Shown: in pieces, positions 1-9,482 of the stretch
How positions within the stretch are numbered: the first letter of the stretch is position 1
Layout of the letters: each line of letters begins with the position of its first letter
Assembly (NCBI GenBank): GCA_947311845.1
Contig: CAMZMU010000055.1
Location: 24,099,082-24,163,081 of the forward strand
From: Poa pratensis
Lineage: Eukaryota; Streptophyta; Magnoliopsida; Poales; Poaceae
Direction of reading: 5' to 3'
DNA length: 64,000 bases
Made by a program: the position numbers and the translations under genes
Notes under the pieces: generated by a model
What the model was told of the DNA's origin: nothing
Seen by the model: the letters and a program-made list of their open reading frames with translations, nothing else
Database searches by the model: none

Positions 1-1227
1 TATCACCATGCAAATTGTACCTTATCTGTAAAAATTTCAACCTTGCAGCCCCCAAGTTCCGGGTTTACTTTTGGACTGACCATATATCTTTGCCTTATTA
101 AAAGAACATGCTGCCAAAGCCGGGAAGAAATTGCCCGGCTCAAAGAAAAACTGCGTTATGAATCCAACGCCCGGCTGACAGATGCTGAACAACTGCAAGC
201 GTTAGAAAATTCTGTCACGGAGCTAACTCAAGAAAAGTCCGACCTGAAGAAGGAGCTGGAGGAGCATGAAGAGCATTGGCAGACACAATACTCGGACCTT
301 CAGAAAAAGTTGGATTCTGTCACGAATGAGCTAACCTGGCTCAAGAAAATGGTGATCGCCATGGTCGCTTCCTTAGTGGGTAAGTATTGTTTGACTGTAA
401 CCCGGATTTTTACTTAACTCAAGCCACCAATTTTAATGCATGATTCCCTCCTTTCAGGCCCTCGTGATGGGAATCTTCGTAAAACAGCTGAAGGAAAGGT
501 GAAATGCATGTATACTCTGGTACGCCAGTTGTACTTTGGAAGCTGTGAAGTCATCAAGGCCGCCCGGAACTGGGATAACCCGCCAAGCACTTATAATGAA
601 GTGCTTGGTCATTTATCAACTATGCCCCAGTGGATCCAACTACTGAAGAGGTCTGCTTGCCGAGCCGGGGTGATGCGTGGCCTTGCTTTGGCAAAGGCAT
701 ACCATCCAAACCTTGACCCGACACCACTTGTGTAGGGCTTCCCCCAGTACAACTCAGATGGCAGCCAGTTTGACAAGAAATCTTATGCCCGGGCTATGAA
801 GCAAACCCGGTACGTGGCCACTGAGATCGCCAACAATATGAAGCTATCCTCCCTGCAGCATGGATACAACAAGGACAATGAAGAGGTGATCGACGATGAA
901 CCAGAACGTATTGATCTTCTTCAAAGCTATAAGGATTCCATCACCAAGAGCACAGAGGCCCCTACTGCTTCCACTGCGCCAAGCTCTTCTACCCTAGTTG
1001 TTCCTCCACCATCTCGAGCAACAGGTGAAGATGAAGATGATGAATACTTTCAATCTCTTCGCCTCATCACATGGCGTGGAGATGCATCGCCCAAGACCCG
1101 GACCAAGGAGGCAGAGGCGGCAGAAGATGACCCGGCAGCTGCCAAGGAGGATGACCCGGCAAACACTGCTGAGGAACGCCCAACCGGCTCTCCATCCCGT
1201 AACCCGGCTCCTGAAGCCGGTGCTTGA
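1..1227 (+). pseudogene. 3' part of antisense spliced gene carried by Tat element (copy 1)
   Basis: This is the last part of a gene that runs opposite to the retrotransposon's own genes. One exon (about 110-379) encodes a heptad-rich coiled coil rich in E, K, L and Q. It ends at a GT donor (GGGTAAGT, 380). The next exon starts after CTTTCAG at 458 and is in phase with it. Coding continues to about 1227, where the protein has an acidic, Pro/Ala-rich tail ending near GCT TGA. A TAG stop at 733-735 interrupts the frame in both copies. Coding-like sequence resumes at once in the same frame, so this looks like a nonsense mutation. A one-base difference near 119 and another near 516 distinguish it from the second copy. 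Its function is unknown; the N-terminal domain is visible only in the other copy. Confidence 0.6.
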
Positions 1228-2244
1228 AAACTTACGCAGATATTTACTTTCTGCAAAAAACAATCTTTATTCGGCCCTTTGGGCAGTTATTGTAATAACT
1301 TAGCACTTTTATCCTTATGCCTTTGATGGTGCAACTATGAGACTATGTCTGGATCACATTTAGCCTTTGCTTTAAATGCTTGCTTGCTTTTGGTTTCGAT
1401 GACCCTTTTGATTTCTTTAACTGTGAGTTGGCTTTCGCATGGATTCTCTCTGTTGCAACTTCTCTGATAAAATCAGGGTCGAACCAAATCCCAACTGGGC
1501 ATCATGGTTGATTGAATTTACAGGTGAGCAATCAGGACATTTTAATTGCGAGTCACATCAAACTCATCAGCAAGAGAACCAAGAATAAAACTAGTGGCAT
1601 GAGAAGCCGGGTCTCAGGATTGCAGCTACAAGCTATTCAAGCAAGAGCCCCCAAAACCCGGATCATTGTTTATAAAGTAAAGGCTTAACAATGCAACATT
1701 ACCCCATTGATCCATATACTGATGAGACGCGCTCTTTGGGCATCTGCTATGATAAAAATAAACTATGCAACCATATTTACTTGTTCTACAATAGAAAACA
1801 TGAATAAATAAAATTGTAAACTAAACATGCATACTAACCAACAAAAAAATACTAAAACGAACATGCTTTTGAAACTTAAACATACTCTACTTTTCTTGCT
1901 GGGTCACAAAGATTTTTCAGACCCGGATGGCCCTAAAGCCGGGTCTTGAGTGAAAAAACTGTGTCACCATGATAACCAGCCCCCAAGACCTGTCACATTA
2001 TTATGCTACTGTATGACTCAACTAAAAATAACTTGATTTCAAGTAAATAAACCACAAACTAGGAAATAAAAATAGTAACAAAAACTTCTGTTCAACCTTC
2101 ACTTTATTGATATGAAAGGTTAAGTCAGCAAGCCGTCTCATTAAAAACCTTCCAGTCCCCTTAGGTACCCTGGTAAGGAAAAGAGCGCGTCTGAAACCTG
2201 CTGCCTGTTACATCGTGTATTACATCTGATATCTTGATCTCAAG
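1228..2244. other. Non-coding interior of Tat element between antisense gene and integrase
   Basis: This AT-rich spacer lies where the antisense gene and the integrase gene converge tail to tail. I see no gene in it. It contains one CAGCCCCCAAG motif at 1978-1989, the complement of a polypurine-tract-like sequence. It probably holds the 3' untranslated and terminator regions of both converging transcripts. Confidence 0.6.
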
Positions 2245-3370
2245 CTAAGTATAATACGGGCGCAGCTGGGCAATGTTCCATGGCCGCTCGCGCTCCTCCA
2301 ATGAGTGAGTGGAATGCGTTGTGTCGTTCACATACTCAGACTTTTCTCTAGCATCCACCAAGTAATAGGACCCATTGTGTAGATTCCGGCTTATAATGAA
2401 GGGCCCTTCCCATGGAGGGGATAACTTGTGCATCCCTTCCTTGGATTGCGTCCATCGCAGCACTAAGTCACCCTCCTGGAAAGTGCAAGTTCTAACCCGG
2501 CGACTGTGATACCGCCTCAAATCTTGCTGATATATTGCAGATCTTTCCAATGCTTGTTCTCTATTCTCTTCAAGCAAGTCCAAAGAATCTCGCCGGGTCT
2601 GCTCATTCTCAATTTCAACATAAGCCGCCACTCTTGGGGAATCATGAATAATGTCACTTGGCAATACTGCTTCTGCCCCATACACCATGAAGAAAGGCGT
2701 CATCTTTGTAGATCTATTTGGTGTTGTGTTGATACCCCAAACTACGGATGGCAACTCCTCTGAGTAACTCCTGATTTACTCTCTCTACTTGTCCATTGGC
2801 CTGTGGATGAGAAACTGAAGCCACATCCAAACGTATACCATTATCTTCACAAAACTTTGCCATCTCTCCAAGTGACATGTTGGCCCCATTATCTGTGATG
2901 ATGCTATGAGGGTACCCAAATCGATGTATAGTCTTTTTCACAAACTTAACCGCCGTAGCTGCTTCACAATTCGTGACTGGCATCACCTCAACCCACTTTG
3001 TGAATTTATCAATGGCAACTAAAAGGTGGGTTTTCTTGCAAGGGGACATGTGAAAAGGACCCACCATGTCAAGCCCCCAGACTGCGAAAGGCCAGGTTAA
3101 AGGTATTGTCCTAAATTCCTGAGCCGGCACATGAACTTGCCTTGCATATCTTTGACACCCATCACATCTACTCACCAGGCGCTCTGCATCTGCCTGGGCT
3201 GTGAGCCAAAAGAAACCGTGTCTGAATGCCTTTGCTACCAAAGATCTTGTTGATGCATGATGGCCGCAATCTCCCTCATGAATCTCTTTCAAGATTTTGC
3301 CAGCCCTCCTTTCCAGATACACACCTCTGAAATACTCCTGACACACTCCTTTTGTATAATTCACCATCAA
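2245..3370 (-). pseudogene. Integrase, Tat element copy 1 (two frames)
   Basis: The integrase inserts the reverse-transcribed DNA into the genome. The piece at 2714-3370 has the zinc-binding region (H31, H37, C69, C72) followed by the catalytic core D101, D160, E196 (D,D-35-E spacing). The piece at 2245-2754 is the C-terminal part, including a PPWEGPF motif near its end. It is uninterrupted here, whereas copy 2 has a one-base loss near 32390. The two pieces overlap in different frames at about 2714-2760. The same break occurs in the other copy, so it is a real frameshift that inactivates the protein. Confidence 0.85.
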
Positions 3371-3397
3371 TGACCACGTAAGCCTTAGCCCGACATA

Positions 3398-4240
3398 CTA
3401 TTTGCTGGGATATAACTTCCTGTTGTGGTAATTCCCCTCGCAGAAGATACGCCAAGTATGGTTCTGTCCACTATGGATTTCATGCGTTGCTGCTATCAAC
3501 TGCGAGTCGGGGTCATCTTGACATGCAAGTTCTTCCTCATCTTGAAGCTTGACTGAAGGAGTCCATAATTCATCCAAGAAAACATTAGGTGGGACCGGCT
3601 CTCTGCGTGAGCCGAGTCTTGATAAAGCATCTGCAGCATCATTTTTTCTGCGATCAATGTGATCCACCTGATAGCCTGAGAAGAACCTGGCTACCCTATC
3701 CACTTCTCTTTTGTAGGCCGCCATTGTTGCATCCTTCCTATCCCATGTTCCTGAAACTTGTTGTGCCACAAGATCTGAATCTCCATAGCACTTGATACGC
3801 TTGATGTTCATCTCCTTTGCCATGCGCAAACCATGCAGTAAGGCCTCATATTCTGCCACATTATTGGAACAGTCAAAATGAATTTGTAACATAACTCAGC
3901 TTGTCACCTTTTGGAGAAGTTAATACAACTCCGGCTCCTGAACCTTGTTCTTGCTTAGACCCGTCAAAATGCATGACCCAGGATTTGACGCTTGGTGTAA
4001 GGGTGGTGCACTTATATGTGTCCAATCATTGAGAAAATCGGCCAACGCTTGAGACTTGATAGCTGTACGGGGCTCGTAATTGATATGGTACGACCCCATC
4101 TCTATTGCCCACTTGGCAACTCTTCCTATAGCTTCTGAATTTCTGATGATATCTGCCAGTGGAATTGAACTGGCCACCGTGATCGGGTGTTCTTGAAAAT
4201 AAGGCTTCAACTTTCTACTTGACATGAAAACACCAAACAC
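3398..4240 (-). pseudogene. RNase H end plus second (archaeal-type) RNase H, Tat copy 1, frameshifted
   Basis: This stretch covers the end of the native RNase H and the second RNase H domain. It contains the HFDGSKQEQGSGAG-like and EYEALLHGL segments. Two small indels (near 3888, two bases; near 4007, one base) break it into 3920-4240 and 3398-3892. The second copy reads through the same region without a break, so these breaks are probably sequencing or assembly errors. See the copy 2 entry for residues. Confidence 0.8.
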
Positions 4241-4264
4241 CAGATTTTGCCAATGTGGATACCG

Positions 4265-5273
4265 CTATTTTGCCTCTGATAATAATTCACTGACATAATA
4301 AACCGGCCTTTGCACCGGGTTTTTTTTGCCTACTTCCTTACGCTCGACCACCACCACAGCACTAACTAACTGAGGCTCGGCAGCGACGTATAACAGCATG
4401 GGCTCCTTGGGACCCGCGCGCCGCGAGCACAGGCGCCTCTGATAACTGCTTCTTGAGAGCTTCAAACGCCTCATCCGCCTCTTGATTCCACACGAAGTTG
4501 TCTGTTTTTTCCAGAGTTTGTACAATGGAATTGCCTTTTCTCCCAGCCTGGATATAAACCGGCTTAGTGCTGCAACACACCCTGTGAGTTTCTGAACATC
4601 TTTCAACTCTTCAGGCTTCTTCAAGGTTTGTATAGCTTTGATTTTTTCCGGGTTTGCTTCTATTCCCCTTTCTGACACAATGAAACCAAGAAGTTTCCCT
4701 GCTGGAACACCAAACACACACTTTGTAGGATTAAGTTTCATCTTGTACTTTCGCAAGTTAACAAACGTCTCCCTTAGGTCATTAATGAATGACCCGGCTT
4801 TCTCTGTCTTGATCACCACATCATCCACATAGGCATGCACATTACGCCCAACCTGATCGTGAAAACACTTCTGAATACACCTTTGGTACGTGGCACCTGC
4901 GTTTTTCAATCCAAACGTCATGGTCTTGTAACAAAAAGCACCAAACGGGTTTATGAACGTTGTCTTTTCCCAATCTTTCTGATTAAGCTTGATCTGATGG
5001 TCCTGAGTACGCATCCAAAAAACACAAGAGCTCGCTGCCTGCAACTGCGTCAATGATTTGATCAATGCGCAGTAGTGCAAACGGGTCCTTGGGACAATGC
5101 TTATTCAGACTTGTAAAATCAATGCACATCCTCCACTCATTATTCTTCTTCAGGACTAGAACCGGGTTAGCCAACCACTCTGTGTGAAAAACTTCCATGA
5201 TAAAGCCGGCTGCCAGGAGCCGGGCTACCTCTTCTCCTATAGCCTTTCTTCTCTCTGCATTCATCTTCTTCAA
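4265..5273 (-). pseudogene. Reverse transcriptase and RNase H start, Tat copy 1, frameshifted
   Basis: This is the reverse transcriptase of the gypsy element, with FLDAYSG and AYVDDVV active-site motifs. In this copy it is split at about 4991 (two bases missing) and at about 4411 (one extra base, CCCGCGCGCC against CCCGGCGCC). The other copy is open across both places. A stop codon just before the first methionine (about 5279) and one after ELLSEAK (4265) occur in both copies. The latter separates RT/RNase H from the downstream RNase H segment. Confidence 0.85.
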
Positions 5274-5279
5274 ACCTTA

Positions 5280-5644
5280 TTTTACCGGCCTTGCCTTGGG
5301 ATCAACATGTAAGCGGTGCTCAGCGAGTTCAGTCGGAATGCCTGGCATGTCACTAGGTGTCCATGAAAAAACATCCCGATTCTCACGGATGAACTCGATG
5401 AGCGCGCTTTCCTATTTGTCAGTAAGGTTGGACCCTATGGCGAACTACTTGGAGGAGTCCCCAGGCACGAAATCTACCATTTTTGTGTCTTGGGCGGCTT
5501 TGAATTTTGCCCTGTCATCTTCTGTTGTTGGTTTTTTGAGTGCTGTGTTATCCTCCGGGTCAAGAATAGACCTATAAGCTTTTAGCTCCTCTTTCGCACA
5601 AGCATGTTCTGCCAAATCCGCGTCTCCTTCGTCACACTGTGCTG
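5280..5644 (-). other. Broken protease-RT linker, Tat copy 1
   Basis: This is the region between protease and RT in the minus-strand polyprotein. It is translatable only in short pieces with stops, identical to copy 2. No separate gene is visible. Confidence 0.5.
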
Positions 5645-6112
5645 CTATGTCCTTGTTACCATGAACTGTGATGATCCCTTAGGACCCGGTATCTTCAACT
5701 GCAGGTACACATAACACGGCCTCGCCATGAACTTGGCATAAGCCGGTCTTCCGAACAATGCATGATAGGGACTCTGGAACTTCACTACCTCAAAAACAAG
5801 CCACTCTGATCGAAAGTTGTCGATGGACTCGCCAAAAGCAACCTCTAATGAAATTTTCCCCTCTGGTGTTGCTGACTTCCCTGGAACTATGCCATGAAAA
5901 ACGGTGGATGTCTTTTGCAGCTGTGACTTTTTGAGGCCCATACGCAGAAACGTCTCCCAATACAAGATGTTGATACTACTTCCACCATCCATCAGTACTT
6001 TCTTCAACTCAAAGCCGTCCACTTGGGGAGCAACAACCAAAGCTAGCAGACCCGGGTGCTCAACAACATCAGGGTGATCCGCTCTACCCACGTAATCGTA
6101 TGTTCTGACCAC
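5645..6112 (-). pseudogene. Aspartic protease, Tat copy 1
   Basis: This is a retropepsin-like protease that would cut the Gag-Pol polyprotein. The active site reads MDGGSSINILY (Asp at about residue 42), the D-G-G-S form I know from Tat elements rather than D-T-G. An FGRPAYAKF segment further on corresponds to the usual hydrophobic-GR motif. It overlaps the gag frame (6043-7173) in a different frame. The same frame change is present in the other copy, so it is a genuine break or a fixed shift in this element. Confidence 0.8.
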
Positions 6113-7173
6113 CTTAGATATCTTGGGACTCGTGCGGAAACTGCATTGACCGCCCTCTTGACTACCTTTCGCTCCCTCTTGGTCGTGCCGCTGGTGTATA
6201 TATGATATTGACCAAGCTGCTTTGGCTGCTGTTGAAACCCGCCTTGATTACTTGTATTTTGACCGGCTCCTGCGTTACTGGTGGGTACTGCGTTTGCTCC
6301 TGTTAGCGGTCCCGCAACCGGGTTAACACCTGGGCCGGGTCCTCCACCTCTGTCTGCTCCTTGCAAGGCTCTATGTATTTCCTCGTTCTTCCACCTATTA
6401 AGATCCACACACTGGGCCAGCGAGTGATTGGCGGGTCTACTGTTCCTGCTATGGCGAGGACACGACATCCTGAAGGCCTCCACATGACTGGTTGGGCATG
6501 ATCCTTGATAACTGTTTCCTCCATTGTAATTCCCATTGTCTCCCTGGTAACCTCTGTTATTGTCTTGATAATTTCCCTCAGTTCTTTGCCTTTGAAACCC
6601 AGCATTTGAGTTCGCCACTAACTCTGAATTCCCCTCATTGTGTCCACGCTTGTACTGATTTTGGTTGTTGTTGTTCCCATTGCCATTGTTGTTCTTTCCT
6701 CCATTATTCGTAGGACCTTTTCCCTTTTCTTCTTCATTATCATCCCAGGTCTTGTCTGTGGCTGTGTGCTGTTGCATGCATCCAATCAATTCTGCCATAG
6801 TAACTGCCTTGACCCGGTTGCTCTCCTTCATCCGGCCTAGCTTCTGGACAAGAGGATCGTACTTGCATGCCTTCTCCATTGTCTGAATCGCATTTCCGGG
6901 CTCGATGCCAGATGAAGAGTGAAGAATTTCCGTGACCCGGCCGATCCAGTGCCGGGCTGACTCGCCTTTCCTCTGCACACAACGATCAAGATCTTCAATA
7001 GAGAACAAACGCTTGCATGTGCCTTGGAAGTGTTTGATGAAAACTGCTTTCAGCTCATCCCAAGAGTTGATGGATTTCTCTGGTAAGCTCTTGAACCACA
7101 ACTTTGCCGCCCCGTCACTCATCATCAGATACATATACTTCCACAAACATTCTCTATGGCATTGCGTATGCAC
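6043..7173 (-). pseudogene. Gag capsid/nucleocapsid region, Tat copy 1
   Basis: This is the Gag structural protein that packages the element's RNA. Near the start it has the retrotransposon-gag capsid signature (AAKLWFKSLPEKSINSWDEL). An Asn/Gly-rich low-complexity stretch follows, then a nucleocapsid-like region with Cys/His residues. This copy reads through the Gln-Gln-His junction at about 6775 without a break, while copy 2 has one extra T there. The upstream capsid N-terminus is in another frame (7125-7469), a break shared with copy 2. Confidence 0.8.
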
Positions 7174-8847
7174 ATTGCCATCTCATAACTGCTCAACCAT
7201 CTTGCCGGGTCCATACTTGGCTCATAGTTGGCTATTTTGCTAGGCTCCTCGAACTTCTCAGCGAAAAGCTCCGCTCTAATGGTATCTGAAAGACACTTTG
7301 GCCCGGCTAAGTTAGAAGAACTTGCTAAAAAATTATTGTTACCTGGTGAACTCATGGACGATGCTGCCGCGGCGCCGGGTCCTTCTTGCGGTGCTCTTGC
7401 AACAGGTGCCGCCGGGTTCGCGATGGCCGCTCTTCTCGCACGCGATCCATTGACTATCTGCTGAGCCACCGAAACTACAGGGGCGGGTTGGTGCTGCTGA
7501 TTGTTCTAATTCTGCTGAGGTGGATTCTGTTGTCGCGCCGCGGCAGGCCCGACCAACGGCGGGGTCTCATCGTGGTGGCTCTTGGTACGCTTAATGTGAT
7601 AGGTTGTGAAATGAAGCGCACTCTTTTCCTTCGAATACTGAACTTGTTGCACTACTGCGGTTCGTAACATGTCAATGGCACGCCGGGCTTCAATCTCTGC
7701 TGGCGAGTCTCCGAGGGGAATACGGTCGAGCGCTAAAGTTGCGGCGTACACGTTATCCGCTGGATTGGAATAATGACCCGCTGGCGTGTGGAATCTTGGT
7801 GTTCGTGGCGGCAGACCCGGATTTCCCCCCGCTCCTCCGGCGAGTAAACCTGGTGTCCCGGCCAATGTGACACCGGCTCCAGCAGTTCCTCTGTTTTGCC
7901 CTACGGGTGTCCTGATGACTGAAATTTCTTGAGTCACACCGATGGGCTGATCCACTGGAGTCCTGAATAATACGGCTGGGTTGATATTGTTTTCTCCTTG
8001 AGCCAGCCGGCTCTGGTGCCTCCTCTGGTGAACTCTAGTCATGTCATTGAAGCGATTCTCTTGTTCCTCAACCTGCCTCTGTCTAGCTGCCATCTGCTGC
8101 TTTTCTGCCATTGTTTCCCTACGCATCTGTTCCAAAGCCCGACGTGCTGTATCCAACTCTATAGCTCGCACTGCTGCATTTTCAGGGTAACCAATCTTGT
8201 AATCGCAGTTGGGTCTAAGACCAGGTCGTTGCTGAATAAGGCAGGAGCACTAGCAGTATTGTTCCTTTCTTCTCCCTGAGCCCGGTTATTGAGAAAACCG
8301 AAACTATTTCTTAACAACGCCGTGCTTTCACTTTCCTCTGTCACCGAGGCCGGCTCTCCATCCGCCCCCTGACCAGATTGCTCTAGTATTTGTGGTAACT
8401 GTTGCTGTTGTTGATCTACAATTGTGGCTGGTGGGGCAACAGTTGATGGTGATGCCCCTGCATTGATCGAGGGAGCAGTGTAAACTGCCATCCTCCTAAC
8501 TGGGCTTGGGCTGGACTCTTGCTCCTCCTCATCTTCTTCTTCGGCGTCGTACCCGTACCGGCCTTCAAACAGGGGCAAGATCGATTCCGTATCATCCTCG
8601 TGTTCCACTGCGTCACCCGGGATCCATGCCGGCTTTCCCGACCGTTCCTCGCGCATGACCATTGGTAGCTCGTGCTCTGCCGTGCCTACTGACTCTTCCC
8701 GTCAGATTGGACAAGGGTGCCGGCTCCTGATTCTAGCAGATCTGATTCTGGCCCCCAGCCAAAATCGTCGACGATGGGCTCTCCTTGTGAGTTGGTGGTT
8801 ATCTCGCCAAAGACGAAATCCTTGACACCATGCAAAGCTCCTCCCAT
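7125..8847 (-). pseudogene. Gag N-terminal region, Tat copy 1 (several frames)
   Basis: This is the N-terminal part of the minus-strand polyprotein. It runs from a methionine 44 bases after the LTR (about 8847), through an acidic Glu/Asp-rich stretch and a Gln-rich stretch (about 8400), to a charged helical segment (about 8000-8170) with many Arg, Glu and Gln. The frame breaks at 8159-8171, at an in-frame TAG (7506-7508) and at 7125-7173. All three occur in both copies. A missing C in the run near 8700 breaks it in this copy only. No specific domain is recognised before the capsid. Confidence 0.6.
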
Positions 8848-8873
8848 GATGATGACACCTTTGGACGCAGGCC

Positions 8874-8890
8874 CCACGGTGGGCGCCAAC
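8874..8890 (-). promoter_or_regulatory. Primer-binding site of Tat copy 1
   Basis: Read on the minus strand, the sequence next to the LTR is GTTGGCGCCCACCGTGG. This is where a host tRNA primes minus-strand DNA synthesis. The TGGCGCC core and the position directly abutting the LTR support the call. Confidence 0.8.
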
Positions 8891-9477
8891 TGTCGTGAGG
8901 TTGTCACGGCATATGTTACCGCAGGGTAACTTGAGTTGTAGGGCAAGGCGAAGCTAGTGTCTGGGAGTTTGTTTAGCTTTGCGAGGACAAGGGATTTACC
9001 AAGGTTCGGCCTCTCCATTGGAGATAAAGACCTACTTCCTGCTATGCTATTATTCATCTCGATCTCGATAACCTGGCTACGACAACAGAGCCAGATCTCG
9101 ATGTAGGTTACAAGGCTCGCTTGGTAGCGGTGATAACTATAATTTCTCTCTCTGGTTTTCTATCTCACAAAGCTTGTCTAACTATGACCTAGGAGCCCGC
9201 TTATATAGATGGCCGGGTCTCCTGGTTCTGTACAAGGTAAGCCCGGGTTCTACCCAGACTCGGAGTTCTACTCTATTTCTTTAGCTCTTCGTGCCCTCCA
9301 AGTCTTGAACTCCATGACGCTTACCGCCTCCTGGCCTTCTAGACGCTTTCCTTATTTAGCCGGGTCACTGACAAGCTTGCTGGCCCATCGACGTAACCCG
9401 GCCCATGCTGATGGTTAGCTGGCCTGGCGGGTCACGCTTCTCTCTTCATGGGCCTACCGGGTTATAATCCCCCATCA
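8891..9477 (-). repeat. 5' LTR of Tat element, copy 1
   Basis: This LTR is 587 bases long. On the plus strand it runs from TGTCGTGAGG to CCCCCATCA. On the element's own strand it starts TGATGGGGGATTATAACCC. It contains a TATA-like box read on the minus strand (CATCTATATAAGCG) at about 9200-9213. It matches 38760-39346 base for base where compared. Confidence 0.92.
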
Positions 9478-9482
9478 CATGT
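9478..9482. repeat. Target-site duplication CATGT (copy 1)
   Basis: This is the five-base CATGT directly after the LTR. The partner copy is outside the window. The same pair is seen at 25966-25970 and 39347-39351 in copy 2. Confidence 0.8.

Larger units (their letters stand above)
1..9477 (-). mobile_element. Tat-lineage Ty3/gypsy retrotransposon, copy 1 (cut by window start)
   Basis: This is a minus-strand Ty3/gypsy element. It reads from its 5' LTR at the right (8891-9477) leftwards through gag, protease, RT, RNase H and integrase, then into a gene on the opposite strand that is cut by the window start. The far-side LTR lies outside the window. The PBS-like TGGCGCCCACCGTGG next to the LTR and the second RNase H domain before integrase are typical of the plant Tat lineage. 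The order gag-PR-RT-RH-INT defines Ty3/gypsy. The sequence is almost identical to 29866-39346, differing only by 1-2 base indels. Several reading frames are broken, some in both copies (true decay) and some in only one copy (probably base-calling errors). Confidence 0.9.
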
